Source: Lycocorax pyrrhopterus obiensis
Taxonomy: Eukaryota > Chordata > Aves > Passeriformes > Paradisaeidae
DNA: 64,000 nt
NCBI GenBank assembly: GCA_014706295.1
Contig: JACSVZ010000004.1
Location: forward strand, 92,949,548 to 93,013,547
Reading direction: 5' to 3'
Each line of letters opens with the position of its first letter. Position 1 is the first letter of the stretch. Both the position numbers and the translations under genes were made by a program. The notes below the pieces were generated by a model, which did not search any database, was not told where the DNA came from, and worked only from the letters and a program-made list of their open reading frames with translations. Of the stretch, positions 13,080-26,503 are shown piece after piece.

Positions 13080-14161
13080 CATATATGCCAAGGGCAGAGC
13101 AAGAACTGCCTTTTGCAGGAATTCGGAAAAAAAGAGGGTCTATCACATTTGGAAAAAGGGGCAGGCAACTCAGGAAGTGTCTAAGGACGTTGTTAGGTCA
13201 TGCAGAAAGAAAATTAGAGAGGCGAATGCTCCGTTAGAACTTAATCTGGCCACTTTTGTAAAGGATAGTAAAAAATGTTTTTATAAATACATTAACAGCA
13301 AAACAAGGGGCAAGGACAATCTCCACTCTTTATTGGATGCAGGGGGGAATACAGTCACCAAAGATGAGGAAAAGGCTGATGTACTTAACACGTTCTTTGC
13401 CTCAGTTGTCGAGAATAAGACAGGTGGTCCTCAGAACAACTGACCTCCTGAGCTGGTAGACAGGGATGGAGAGCAGAACAGCCCACTGTAATCCAGGAAG
13501 AAGCAATTAGTGACCTGCTGAGACACTCAGATGCTCACAAATCTACGGGACCAGATGGGCTCCATCCTAGGGTGATGAGGGAGCTGGCAGAAGAGCTCAC
13601 CAAGCCATTCTTCATCATTTATCAGCAGTCCTGGCTAACCGGGAAGGTCTCAGATGACTGGAAGATGGACAATGTTACAACCACCCACAAGACGAGCTGG
13701 AAGGAGGATCCAGGAAACCTGGATCCTGGCAAGGTCATGGAACAGATCATCTTAAGTATGATCACATGGCACCTACAGGACAGCCAAGGGATCAGGCCCA
13801 GTCAGCATGAATTTGGGAGGGGCAGGTCCTGTCTGACCAACCTGATCTCCTTTTATGACTGGGTGACGCACCTGGTGGATGTGGGAAAGGCTGTGTCTAC
13901 CTGGACTTCAGCAAAGCCTTTGACACTGTCTCCCAAATCACACTCCCAGAAAGGCTGGCAGCCCATGCCTTGGACAGGTTCACTCTTCAGTGGGTTAAGA
14001 ACTGGCTGGAGGGCCGAGCCCAGAGAATGGTGGTGAATGGTGCCACATCCAAGTGGTGGCCAGTCACTGGTGATGTCCCCCAGGGACCAGTGTTAGGTCA
14101 TAGGCTGGACTCAATTATCTCAAAAGTTGTTTCCAACCTAGTTGATTCTGTGATTCTGTAA
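13080..14161 (+). mobile_element. CR1 LINE copy with reverse-transcriptase remnant and internal deletion
   Basis: This is the 5'-most CR1 coverage in the window. It begins within ORF2 upstream of the reverse transcriptase (GGAAAAAGGGGCAGGC near 13152, then a frame at 13177-13443 with the typical 'RKKIREANAPLELNLATFVK' region). It runs through 'KSTGPDGLHPRVMRELAEEL' and the region coding for 'YLDFSKAFDTV', which is frame-shifted near 13890. After CCCCCAGGGACCAGTGTTAG (about 14095) the copy jumps directly to the CR1 3' tail (GGCTGGACTCAATTATCTC, GATTCTGTGATTCTGT). The deletion removes the catalytic FADD block and everything downstream in ORF2. Frameshifts and the deletion make it a dead pseudogene. 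Confidence 0.92.
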
Positions 14162-14913
14162 TGTTGCAATAAAATTCCCACAAGGACTGCAAAGCAACAA
14201 ACTTTTTCAGCAACAAAAGGATATACATAATGCTTCTATTATACCTACTACTTCTCAAGTGTTGAAAATATTAATACTTAAGTAAGACTTAAGTAAACAA
14301 TGTGTAAAATTAAGAGGCTGTATGATTTTACATTTTGTTGCTAAAGTGATGCATACTAAAGAGATGAAGTAAAGAATTTCTCATTCCCACTGAAACACCA
14401 TGCTTTCAAGACATCAAAGTTCCTAAATGTTGAAGCCATATTTACAAACAAGGTGAAACAATTCTACAGAACAGGCAAGGAGGCAAATGCTCAGTTTCAG
14501 CAGCTAACAGATACAGATCCCTATCTCCTTGTTAATTCTATTCAATATTGCATGATTCATGTTTTCTAACAAATGATTAGCAGTTTTTATACCCAAGACT
14601 TAATTTGATCTCTGAAGTTTTGAATTTCCAAACTTGCAAAACATTCACAAATAAAACTGGGAAAACTGAAGAAATGTTTTAAAAAAAGAGGGAAAAGAAC
14701 ATCCATTTTTTTATTCTGTGCAGATACTACATTTGATCTTCAGAATTAATTTTGTTCTACAGAGAATCAGCCTGAGTAGCAGGCAGAGGTGATTTAGGCA
14801 ATTTGGTCTTTATTACTGGATCATTAATGCTCCTGAAAAGTCCATAGTCAGAACTGAATTCAGCTGCCTATGAGTCATATAAGAAGTATGGAAAAACCTG
14901 ACTTCCTGTCATA

Positions 14914-14940
14914 ATAAATAAATAAATAAATAAATAAATA
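14914..14940. repeat. (AATA)n microsatellite
   Basis: Seven uninterrupted tetranucleotide units of AATA, directly visible. It is likely length-polymorphic. Confidence 0.95.
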
Positions 14941-17900
14941 GCCAACAAAAGCTCAGTATATCCAACTGGATTCTTATAGGTTCAGCTTGGATCTCCCTCT
15001 CTGACTTTTCTTTAACAATTTCCTTACTCATTCAGTCTATACAGAAAAAAATATATATAAACAAAGCAGATGTGTTTATGTGCATGTTAACCAAATGGTT
15101 CATGTGATTCCTGTTACAATGTCAGCATTTACTGAAATTGTTGATACGTGTATGTGTGTAAGACAGACAATATTGCTGAATACATGGTTGATATTTGGTA
15201 AGTAGGGCAGTTAGTGAAACTGGAACAGACACTCTGCTCTCATTTTCAATCTGGGCTATACCAGGAGAATTAGAAGGGTTAAGCGATGGTTAAATTAGGG
15301 CAGAATTTGACCCCAAGGGTGTTAGAAAGCTGAAACTGTAATCAACATTTTGTTACATACAGCTTTAAACACAGTCCTTATACAACACCACAGTGTCAAT
15401 CCACAAAGGCAATTACCTGTATGTCCACTTCAAATTTAAATGCAATATTGCAACAGCACTGTGATGAAGATAGAACATGGAATATTTTTTCCCAGAATCA
15501 ACCTTTTTTTTCTACTTTTGTACCATGTAACATCTAAAGGCACATAAGGCAAGTAGGGAAGTCGCATGGGTGGAGCCCCTAGCTCTTCTAAAAGAACAAG
15601 CTTAACACCCCTGCTCCAAATAAGGTAGGTTAAGGAAAAGGATCACAGTACCAGAGTTCCTCCTGGAACTTATGAAAGGATCTACACTGCATTTGCAATT
15701 TCATAAGGCTTAAAAGAGCAAAAGCTAGGATTACAGATGTTTTTCCTTCCCTTTTTTTTTCTGTCCCTGTAGTGCATTCACAACAATCTTCTGAAGCCAG
15801 AGTGCAAAAATAAACCTCTTCTCCAGCCTCCTCCCACTTCTCACCTCCAAACAGGCATGCTGGAATGGATTTTCTCCTCCCTCCCTGGCACTATACATTT
15901 ACTAAAATACAATGTCAAAACTGTTTCCATCATTCCCTTTTTTTCTGGTGTTACTGTTGGTCCTGTGAGATCAGGTGCAGAGAAGGAACAACTTCTCAAT
16001 TATACATCTTCTTGGGAGAAAAGAGGGATGAAAGATCATTAAAGAAGACAGGAGCAAAAGACTTCCAATTCAAAAGTAAGCCAGGTAGGAAAATGGTGGA
16101 GAGACAGAAAATCAGAGGGCAGGGGAGAAAGAGAAAATGCCCAAATGCTACTTACAGACACAAATACACACACATAAATATGGTTAATAGGCTAATAGTC
16201 TATTAATTGAGGTGAACAGCTAATCCCAGCTGTTAAACTTCTACTAAATACCTTAACATGAAAACTTAGCTGGTGGAACAGGAGATTTGCTTTTCTGATT
16301 ACATACCAGCCTTGACAAGCAGTTGTATGTTTTGGCATCTCTAACTCTACATAATGTAATACTTAAACCTACTCCTGGGCACATAATCTCGGTTTATGTT
16401 CTTGTGATCACATCCTTCCTGATACAATCTAAGAACCACTTCAACTCATTATCAGTCATGACTGGGTATAATGAAAAAGCAAGTACACATTCTAGTAGGT
16501 ACAGCCCATGAAAGCTTTTGAATTTGCTGGGAGTGAGAGAATATTGTGCACCTTGTGTTCTCAGTAAATTATATACTTGCCTCGATACAGGGAAAATAGG
16601 CCTTCAGAGGCACTTCTACCAATTCATCAAAATGGAGCACTGAAAATGGCACCTGGATGTATCGGTGCAGAAGATGAGAGCACTAGTACCTGACAGTTTG
16701 CACAATTCTGGGTCATGGTACAGATTTCATTTGGCTTCCTCTGCCTGTAGTCCAAGAGTTATATGCAGGAACACCTTTCCTCAGCCTAAATCACACAAGA
16801 TCACTGTGGTATCCCATAGAGAAGCAATATATGAGTGTAATGGTGTTTTCATGTGAACTCAGGCATTTCATGAGTTTTACAAAAGCACTGAAAAACTCAA
16901 CAATCTGACCTGTGTGCCACATTTTGCCTGGATACGATACACATCCTGTTCTTTTCCCCTGGCATGACACTCTACAATTACTGTTGCTCAACAAAGAAAC
17001 CACTGACTGACACTGCAGGTTCCACATTTTTTCACAAAAGTCTCTTCAAACTGAAATAATTTCTTGTCATGCATTTTTGAACTCTGATCACCATAAACCG
17101 TTCATAGCTGAGCAACACAGTGTCCTTCTAACCTTGCATCCGGGTTTAGCACATTTCGTATGGTGTGCCTTGATTCTGAGAGAAACTGGACTTATACTTG
17201 AGTCTGGGAAAACGGATTATTTTGGCAGCACTACGCTTCAGACAATTTAAAAGGTGATGTGACCACTCACTTTGCAAGGACTTTTCCGAAACTGTAACAT
17301 TTCACTCCTCCCACACATTTTATTAAGCAATAATACCAATCAAATAGTAAAAGAATATTCTTTTTCACTGCTATTTCAAAACCTGTTTTCTGATTATGTG
17401 TTTATTCTCCTTTCGGGCATGTCTACCACAACTTGTAATGGAGTGTACAAGTACACATTTCTTACCACAAATAAAAGCCAATCTGCAAAACATATTTTGA
17501 ATTAATAAACTTGAATGATTGCAATTAGGACACCTATACTCTGCTGCATCTGTTAAGAGATACATGCCATGCAAATTATGCATCTACAAGGGATTCCCCT
17601 AACACAGGATGTATTTCATCTTTCTTTGCCTGATTTTATAAACAGCTCAGAGCAGCTAACACTGAAAAAAAATGCCGGCAGGCAGTCAGATATTCCAGTG
17701 AATAAATGGTATATCTTGCTTGCATAAGTGCAACTGGCCAAGAAATGTTTGCCAACATCAAACAACAGAATTTTTGGAGGCAAACAATCAGCTGGACAAC
17801 GTAGTAAGAAATAATTCACTGAATAAAGTATTTACTGTAAATTATTCTCTAACACAAGTAAGTTGTCCAATTTTGATCTCTAAAAGCATATTCTATATTG

Positions 17901-19505
17901 CACAGTTGTATGAAGTTACTGATAATTGCAGCTTATATTGATAACCCACTTTGAATACCCCGATCTCATTTATTCTAATACTGCACTGCAATTTGAAAAA
18001 AAACCAAACAGATAAAAGAGTCTACAATCTATCCACTTTTAACGATTTCTCCATTGTCACAAACATATAGAATCCCCAAATATTACATTTTATATTCAGT
18101 TCTCTGAGTTAGCTTAAACCTATGTAAAATCATGAGTAGGCAGAAGCTCCCTATTGTCTGTGCCTCTGAGAAGGCACATTGTTTATTCCACAAGTGCATG
18201 AAACAGTTGCAATCGTGAAATGTGGAACAGCTCCGGTGGTTTGCAAAAAGTGTTTGAATTACGAATGTGCAGGGCTTAATTCTTCCAAGTTGAGAGCTGT
18301 GTACACTGTGCACACACACACACACTAATAAGCTCTTCTACAACAGGCATTCCATACACCCTTGTATGCTTCTGACTAGTAAACACGTGTCTGGGTTACA
18401 TGACCTTGTTGCTTGGTTCTGAAATACTTTACACTGTGTAAAAAAAAAAAAAATAGGATTGTTCCTGGCATGTACATTGTGGCTGTGATGTAGCAGTTAA
18501 AATATACCAATAGCTATAGACATAAAAGACTCTATTAAAACAAAATCACATACTTACTTTAAAATATCTATTATAAAGCTATGACCAAGACCACCATCAA
18601 AAACTCATCAGGAATATTATTATTCCAGCATCTCCCTTAAAACAACTTCACCAGGTTTATACTCCACCCCTGTAGTTTCACCTCATTGTCAAACTTCCTG
18701 AAAGCTTACCCTCAACAAATTATAAGTTCTTTAAATCTAACCTCATTAGAGGTTTCAGAATTGTTTGAAGTTAAGCAATCCTACTGCAAGGTAAGCAGCA
18801 AATTTTCAGTAAAAGAATATTCAAAAATACCAATTTACGGCACGAAATTGCAAAACTCATATTACCATTTTATATAGTTAACATATATAGTTATATATAG
18901 TTAACATGCAATATGGTTAACAACTGAGAAATGACCATAGAAAAAAGTGGCATGTTACTAGGCAGTAAAAAAAAAAGCTTTAATTCATTTATCAGTCTGA
19001 ATATCCAATATCTATATACTGAACTCACTCTAGCACGGGATCTAAGCCTTTGGGAAGTACCTGTCTAGTTACATGACTCTCAGGGATTCCTAGTCTAGTC
19101 ATAGTTTTTGTCCCCCAGTGTACATAAACTTTCAAAACCAGAGCTGGAGTGCCTTTAAGGGGAAGGAGAACAACTGGCAACATTACCTGTAAAATCTGCT
19201 TGTCGTGTGGGTTTCTCAGACCTAAACAAGGTACAGTATTCTGAAGAAAATATATGCACATACACATATATACCAACACATAGCTTTCTCACACTGTACA
19301 GTCAAAAGGTGAACAAAAGCCCCCAGGCTCAGCGCTATTCCAGGTATGCAATGGGAGGAAGCATTTGGAAGCCTTGGCTTCAGAAGAGAGGGGAAAGAGA
19401 TGGTAAGGCAGGTCTCTCCACCCAAATCTCACCCACAGAAGTGCCTGGATAACAATATACATGTTTAGTACCAAATTGTACAGACTGGTGTAGCGACTGG
19501 GAGAA

Positions 19506-19537
19506 GATCCTTAGTCCAGGATGGATCCTTAGTCCAG
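19506..19537. repeat. 18-bp tandem duplication
   Basis: The 14-mer GATCCTTAGTCCAG occurs at 19506-19519 and 19524-19537, an 18-base period. It is a simple local duplication. Confidence 0.85.
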
Positions 19538-19917
19538 TCCTTGGAGGCAGGATTGGCAATCAAATGGCAGTGGCAGGAAATTGTACGGATGCAGGCACTG
19601 CAGTGGAAGGTTGTTCTCTTCACTCTTCTCAGGCACTGTCTGACCCAAGAACATCAGCAGAGGTTTTGGCGTGCCTTTGCACCTGCCAGGGCAACATCTC
19701 CTAGAAGTCCAAGGAAGCGCCTCTTTTGCAGGATCAAGTTGGTCGTGCTATTTTTATTCCTATAGCTTGCTGGGCTCCCAGGAGATGATACGGTCAAGAA
19801 GAGCAAGTTTGGGCAGCTGCGGTAGAGGGTGAAAATCTAAGTCTTATTATTATCATTGCTATGATGTGTTAACACATATGCCTGGCTTTTCTTAGAGGGA
19901 CACCATAAGGTGCACAT

Positions 19918-20263
19918 AGCTTGGGCCCCTCACTACAAGAAAGACATTGAGGAGTGAGTCCAGACAAGCACAAAGGTGCTGGTGAAGCATCTGGAACACG
20001 AGTTCTATGAGGAGTGGCTGAGGGAGCTGAGGTTCTTAAGTCTGGAGAAAAGGAGGCCTAAGGGGGACTTCATTGCTCTCTACGACTACCTGAAATGTAG
20101 TCAGGTGGGGGCAGCCTCTTCTCCCAGGTAACATGCAACAGGACAAGAGAAAATGGCCTCAGGTTGTGCCAGAGGGGGTTTAGATTGGATATCAGGAAAA
20201 TTTTATTCCCTTGAAAGGATTATCAAGTATTGGAACAGGCTGCACAAGGAAATGGTGGTATAT
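19918..20263 (+). mobile_element. CR1 LINE fragment, truncated at both ends
   Basis: Sense-strand CR1: CCCCTCACTACAAGAAAGAC, TATGAGGAGTGGCTGAGGG, TGCTCTCTACGACTACCTG, ACATGCAACAGGACAAGAG and GGAACAGGCTGCACAAGG. It stops abruptly at GAAATGGTGG and is followed by a TATATATG-type simple sequence, so the usual 3' tail is absent. Loss of the tail is less usual than 5' truncation and suggests a later deletion or expansion of the simple repeat at 20263. Confidence 0.88.
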
Positions 20264-23200
20264 ATGTGTATATAAAGACAGCTGGACTTACAGAGATCAG
20301 CCTCCTGAGACATAAGCCGTATGTAAATGAATCCGTAAAGTAGCCTCAACACAATTAAAATACAGATGAAAATCTAGTTAGCAACTAACAAATTACTCAT
20401 TATGTGTCTGAATTATCTGAACTTCCAAAGGATCCAGCTAGGCACTCCAAGCCCTTTGTCCCTGTAGTAGTTCTTTCACAAGCACATTTAAGTATTGGTT
20501 TTAAATGAAACTAGAGACTAAAGAGGAAAACGACAAGCTTCTGATTTAAGACTGTGTCCTGTTTCTCAGATCAGGAAGCCATGGCAGTACAGAGACCTGG
20601 CTCAAAACTTGCATTACATTTAATTTGGAGAGGTAAAGAGTTCTGAACACTGCACAGAAATTTAAATCCTCATGTGCACCCACAGGCAAAATTTTGTGTG
20701 GGTAGATAAAAGCAAACTCTCTTACGTAATTCCTTGCCTACGTGACGTTCTCACAGCGCTCTTTATAAGCAAAAGTAATGATTTTTTGCTCCTGTGTTTC
20801 CTCCCTACAACCTAAATTTGCTCCTGCTTATTCTTCCCAGCTGGCATTAACTGTTTTTGAGCTCTGAATTTCTATTCACCCAGGGCAGCGCTCAGCTCAC
20901 CAAGCATATTTCACCTTTGCTTTTTGGCAAGATTCAGTTCTAAGCTGGTGTCTGACACAGTGGATCAGCATATTAACACATGAACCCTGTTCACACTATG
21001 GTGTGATTTCCAGCCTCTGTCTCGCAGCCAGTTTGCAGACTCTGTTGTTCCAGATAAAAGGTGCTGTTCTTCAGAGAGATTACGCTGAAGCAAAGGGAGC
21101 AGCTCTCCAAACTAAAATTGCAGAGTGGCACACAGGGCATCTTTTTAAAGCTGTACAAAGGAGTTATAAACCTAAATCCTGGAAGATTAAAGACAAAGAC
21201 TGAGTTGCACTCAGTTATCAAATTATGCTTTTCTACATATAAGCAACATTCTGATTCTAATTAATTTCACACCTTTAAATATCACTACAAACCTTTCAAA
21301 CTAATATTTTGCATCCCTTTTGTGTATTTTACTTTTGCTTAGCGCACACAGTATTTTTTCCTGTATATTAGGCAGGTTAAATATATTGCAGTGTGAAGAA
21401 GGAATCTTTCTGAATGCATTTTAGTAAAGACTTGTTTATATAACTTTACAGGTCTGTTTAGAAAATTCATCTCCAAGAAAAAAATTGTTATTGCTTTCAT
21501 TCCTGTAACTGTAATGCATCTCATATCAGTTCTAGCCAAGTTAACTTCCCTTTTATTTGAATGAAAGAAGTAGGGAATGTAACAAAATTTCTTATTCTCC
21601 AGGCTGACTTCAGTGGCATGTGCCAGCAGAGCTAACAGTGCCCAAGCAAACACATGAGCTTCTAAGTCCAGAAAGTTCTTTTTTCTATATTGCATTAACT
21701 GGAAAACTATTACTTTTTTGCTTTCCAATGTAGGTGGCAAGAAGGCAGGTATTATAGAAAATAAAGGCCTAACAGGAGAGACAGAAGGAATTTGTTAGAT
21801 GAAACAATGGGTAGTAAAAGGTGTTAATTACTGCAACACACCAGCTCTTTTTTTATTTTTTTCCTGTTTTAATTACTCTCTGGTAAATAATTCCTTTCCT
21901 AAACTTGTTTTTATCATCCTATCTCTATTTCTCATTCAGGTATTAACCAATTACTCTGTTTTTATCGGACGACCAGCACTCTTTCTACCATTCTGTCTTT
22001 ATTACATTTCTTTTTCAGTTCAAAAGTCAGCAAGATTGCTGATCCAAGCAACATTCAAAGGTGACTGATGACCATTTTGTATGAATGACATTTGCCTTTA
22101 ATGAAGAGTTATATACACTACACAATAAACAACCCACAAAAATAATTGTGCATGGTATATTAAGAACTCCAATGTTGTTTTCAAAACAACATTATGTGAT
22201 CTGAATGTAGGCATTGGGATAACTGAACATGGTCACCTGAGTGCTGTCTATGCCACAGGCCTTTCTTCCTCATTACTATATTTACAGTCACTTCAGAACA
22301 GACTATTGCAGATGTGAACAAAACCCATTAAACTAAACAGGCCAGATGTTGCTCCAGTGTCCTTCAGGAAGCAATTGTCTTCTGGTAGGGAAAATAAGAA
22401 ATGGCTAAAAGAAATCTCTGCATACAGGCCTGAGAGTGTGCAGACTTTTGGGTTTGCTTTTCAGGACAGCACCTGTTTGAACTGCAGTTCATAAAGACAC
22501 TGAGTGAGGAAACAACTCACAGTGGTGTCACTCAGATACCAAACACACATTTAAGTAGACAGGTGAAAATTATTTTTGTATACACATTTCAAATATATTC
22601 CCTGCCATTTCTCTACACACATCTGTGTGACAAGAGGTTTCTTGTTTGCTCTAAGCAATACCAGAAATCAAGAACAACTAAACTGAAGCCAGTGTAGTTA
22701 CATAGGGCACAACTCCATAATGGGACTAAGGCTGCTCACTCAGGAACTGACTCAATGTGAGCATCAAACAAAGCCCTCCAACAGGATTTATGAAGAGATG
22801 CTGACAGCAACTGCATTTGTGCAGTTCTTCAAAGCCTCCAAACTACATCTTCCTTACTTCTTAACTACTACATAATCTTTGCACCATTTCCAAATCCCCT
22901 CACATAGACAAGAAACAGCTTTTATTTCTTCCTGTAACCAAGTCCCTAATCAGACTACTTCCTCATTTGAAGAATGAAAATTAGGCTGCTTATGTAATTC
23001 CTATATTCAGACTTTTTTCTTTAACTGTGATCAGTATTTATGTGGGTCCAAATACAAATGAGATTATTAGTCTTCCCCAAAATTCATTTAATTGGGTGTA
23101 GATATATGTCTGCATGTACTAATTTCTGTTTCTCTCATCTCCACACAGAAGAATGATAAAGCTTAAAACATAATATCTCTCTAACATAATTCTTATAATA

Positions 23201-26200
23201 CATAATTCTTGTGCACATGGACCTTATGCAGGCTTCTTCCAACAAGGCAAAAAAGGCAAATCCTTTAGAGACAAACACATTTAATAATGCTATAAGGCTA
23301 AAAAGAGATGAGAGATCTGTGAAAATATAGTAGCAAGACTGAGGAGAAAAAAAAAGCTGAAAAGAAAAGCAATAGAGCACTCACTTGAGAGATCAGATGT
23401 CTCCAGTGATGAAGTTAAATGAACAACTTTTAAAGTTCATCCCATGCTAAAGTGATAAATGGGAAGGTTTAGTGTAGAGTAACTGGAGATGGGGAAATAT
23501 TTAGGTGTAAAAAAGACAGGACCTGTGACCTGTCACTATTTGTCATTAGAAGAAGAGAGGGACAATACCCCAGAGTAAAAATAACTAGAGTAACAGGAAA
23601 AAAGATGGAGGGAAGGTCAGAGAAGAACAGAAAACACAAGCAGAGACAGTCTGGGAAGGATCAGAGGCAGACCTGGATTTGGGAGAGATCAGGTGAATTA
23701 GCCAATGAAGGTGACACAGGATGCAGTGATACAGTCTTGTCTCCTGGAACAAGACAATAGTCTTGCCACAGCAGTCTGAAAACCTAGACAGTGTTCAAGT
23801 ATGCAGCTGAATTAATAATGAAGCTTTTAATCAGATAGAAGTAACCAAAAGATATACATTGTCTTAGAGCTCGATGCAGAAACCTGGCCAAGGGAGACAG
23901 CGTTCCTACATTTTGGCTACTTTTAAGGATAGATATGAATCAGAGGCCCTTCCTATTGTGAAGACAGCTTACAGATACAAATTAACCCACAGTAGCCCAT
24001 AACATTTCTTCTGGGAAGCTAGTGCAGAGACTTACAGATCTCCTAGTCTGAAATCCTCTTCTCACCTCCAATTAACTCTTTACTAGTACCGGCCTTTAGC
24101 TTAAATAGCTCTCCTCCCTGCTGCATGTTTGTATCTATACCGCAGCATATTCACTGAAGCAAAAGCACTGCCAAGTACCAGCTGCTGTGCAAGCACAGGT
24201 CTTTGCTGGTTCCAGCAAAGGATGTCAGAATCGGGACAACCATTTTTTCTCCTTCCAGTTCAGCATGTCAGTAAGGGGGCCTGAGGTACACAGTTTCAAA
24301 GGTGTGAGAAACCAAGTGCTCTGAGACCATGTCTGAAAGCCGATCTGTTCCCTGAGAACTGATGCACTCAAGTTAGCAGTTTCTCTGATCTACAATGTGA
24401 GATAGCAAAAGGTAGGGCACTTTGAGTGAGAAGGTGCTGTTAATTTAGAATGGCTTTGCTAGTTTAGTTCATTAACTTCTAAGTCACACCACAAAACCCG
24501 TTTACCCTTCCTGACTTTCTCTTGGGTGAAGCAAGAGGGAATGAAGACTGAGAGACCGATCTAAGTTTTAAGGGTCTAGGCAGACTTTCCCTCTGATTTG
24601 TAAGAACATTTTACTGCTACCACTCATGCAGCCAGAGCTCTGGAAGGAGATTTATTAATCAAACACAAGAAATAAACACTCCTAATGAGACTAAGTCAAC
24701 TACAGGAATGGAACCCAGCATAGAGCTCATGAGGGGGGTTGTTATGCAGTCCATCAAATGCACAAGAAAGGTGCCCACAAAGCTGCAGCCCACAAATACT
24801 CAACTGGCAACACTTCAAAGGCAGCTGTTGTTAGAATAAATGTATTTTCTCCCACTTTGCAATGTATGCAGTTAGCTGATTTTACAAATATCTTCTAAAG
24901 CAGCAGTGAGACCACTGAAACCCAGTACAGCCATTGAACAGAACATCACTGAAAGATCAAATCCAAATTGTTGAAATTTTAGAGCTCAAAAACACTGAAA
25001 CATAATAAAAACAGGAAGGTCTCACAGGCATCTTAGAGGGTAGGTGCAGTATCAGGAATCACAGCACTGACATTCCTGCATATATTGCTGGTTGATTTAT
25101 GCTGTCTTCTCAGCATTCATCAGTTTAGGGTGTATCCACTACTATATTTTATCATACACTGGTGCCACAACACAACCTGATAGGGTCCTTTTATAGGAAG
25201 AAAGGCAAAATTAATAAGGAAAAAAAGTTTAGATGTAAAAAATACACTTTGACTTGTTTTCACACTTTTTTTTTTTTTGGTATGTGTACAACTGCATAGG
25301 CAATCATCATGTACGTAAGTCCTCCTCTTTTTACAAACAAGTCCTCCTGTGGCTATTTGTGCGACATGTTTTACTCACTCAGATTAATCCTACAGTTTTA
25401 TTTCATTCTCCTGTTCTTTCCTGCCTAGTAGAACCTCAGGCTATTTTCTAACATATTTTAAAGATTAAAATATTATTTTCTTAATCTAATAATCACTGTA
25501 GGTTTTCAGTTATCTTTTATAACCTTCCTAATAATTTTGTTCTCATAAATAACTGTACTTCCCCTGAAAAGTAGAAGATTGGCAGCACTTTCAACTCAAC
25601 ATTTAGCTCACAATATATTGAGCACGGGTGCCTCACGTGTGTTCTGGAGGATACCATCCCAGGAGCAAGAGGCTAATTCATTCCTCATGCTTATTCAGTC
25701 CTTGGCCTTTCTACTGATACTTCCAACAAGGAAGCCAATTAGCACTAATTAAGGTAGCGGATTCGTGATTTGGAACATTTCACTAGACACTGGACTAACA
25801 CCATCCACCCTTTTCACAGAATACATGAAATAACTGTCAAATGATAACTCCTAGTGGTACCTTCATGCAGATAATGTTTGGCTTCAGCTTATGAAATGTG
25901 ATGGAAGATTTAAAAGAGTTGTCTATGAAATGCTATATAGCACAGCTTTGTAAAATGCACTTAAAAACCCCTGTGGTCATAAAAAGCTACAGAAAACACA
26001 TAAACCTATGCGAATCACATATATTCTTTAAGCAGTATCTGTAGCATGGTATCACTCTTAGTATCACAGAATCAAGTAGAAGTTTTCCACGTGACTGAAA
26101 TAGTTCAGCCTCTTGGTCAGAAAAATTACGCAAGAAACTGCACAAGACAAACTTTTTCCTCAGGTAGCTAGAAAAGATGAACCAAAGACAAAGCAGTCTC

Positions 26201-26304
26201 TGTGCGTCTATGCGTGTGTTCAGATTTGATGCTTCTTTTTCAAAAAACAAATACAGAGAAATAAAACTTTTCAAAATATTTTAATACACGTATGTGTCTG
26301 TCTG
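20264..26304. other. AT-rich non-coding stretch
   Basis: No gene, CR1 tail or LTR recognised in this 6-kb stretch. The only structures seen are the perfect palindrome at 22171-22193 and ordinary A or T runs. The 133-codon minus-strand frame at 21339-21740 resembles nothing I know. Confidence 0.5.
22171..22193. repeat. Perfect 11-bp-arm palindrome
   Basis: AATGTTGTTTT and AAAACAACATT are exact reverse complements separated by one base. Such a near-loopless palindrome can extrude a cruciform, but nothing around it suggests a function. Confidence 0.9.
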
Positions 26305-26470
26305 TGTGACTCACAGAACGGTTGGGAGGGACCTAAAAGATCACCTAGTTCCAGCCCCCCTGCCATGGGCAAGGATGCCACTCACTAGATCAGGTTACTC
26401 AGGGCTCCATCCAACCTGGCCTTGAACACTTCCAGGAATGGGGCATCCACAACTTCTCTGGGCAATGCCT
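26305..26470 (-). mobile_element. CR1 LINE 3' end, strongly 5'-truncated
   Basis: On the plus strand this reads as the antisense CR1 tail: CAGAACGGTTGGGAGGGACC, the segment near AGTTCCAGCCCCCCTGCC, then ATCCAACCTGGCCTTGAAC and GGGGCATCCACAACTTCTCT. Only about 165 bases of the 3' end are present, ending at GGGCAA. The first 8-bp tail repeats are mutated. The break abuts a CTGT/CTAG microsatellite. Confidence 0.9.
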
Positions 26471-26503
26471 GTCTGTCTGTCTACCTAGCTAGCTGGCTAG
26501 CTA
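26469..26503. repeat. CTGT then CTAG tetranucleotide repeat
   Basis: Three to four CTGT units pass into a run of CTAG-like units (CTAGCTAGCTGGCTAGCTA). It lies at the truncation point of the CR1 fragment and may have grown from the junction. Confidence 0.8.

Larger units (their letters stand above)
14162..19917. other. AT-rich non-coding stretch
   Basis: No gene or interspersed repeat recognised. It contains the AATA microsatellite at 14914-14940, a short CA run near 18311-18325, and a local AT-rich direct repeat of TATATAGTTAACA around 18870-18910. Reading frames are short and show no family resemblance. The part at 19540-19917 directly upstream of the next CR1 is somewhat GC-richer but unrecognised. 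Confidence 0.5.

Noticed and set aside
13177..14161. Separate protein-coding genes from the frames at 13177, 13572 and 13970
   Set aside because: All are pieces of one frame-shifted CR1 ORF2.
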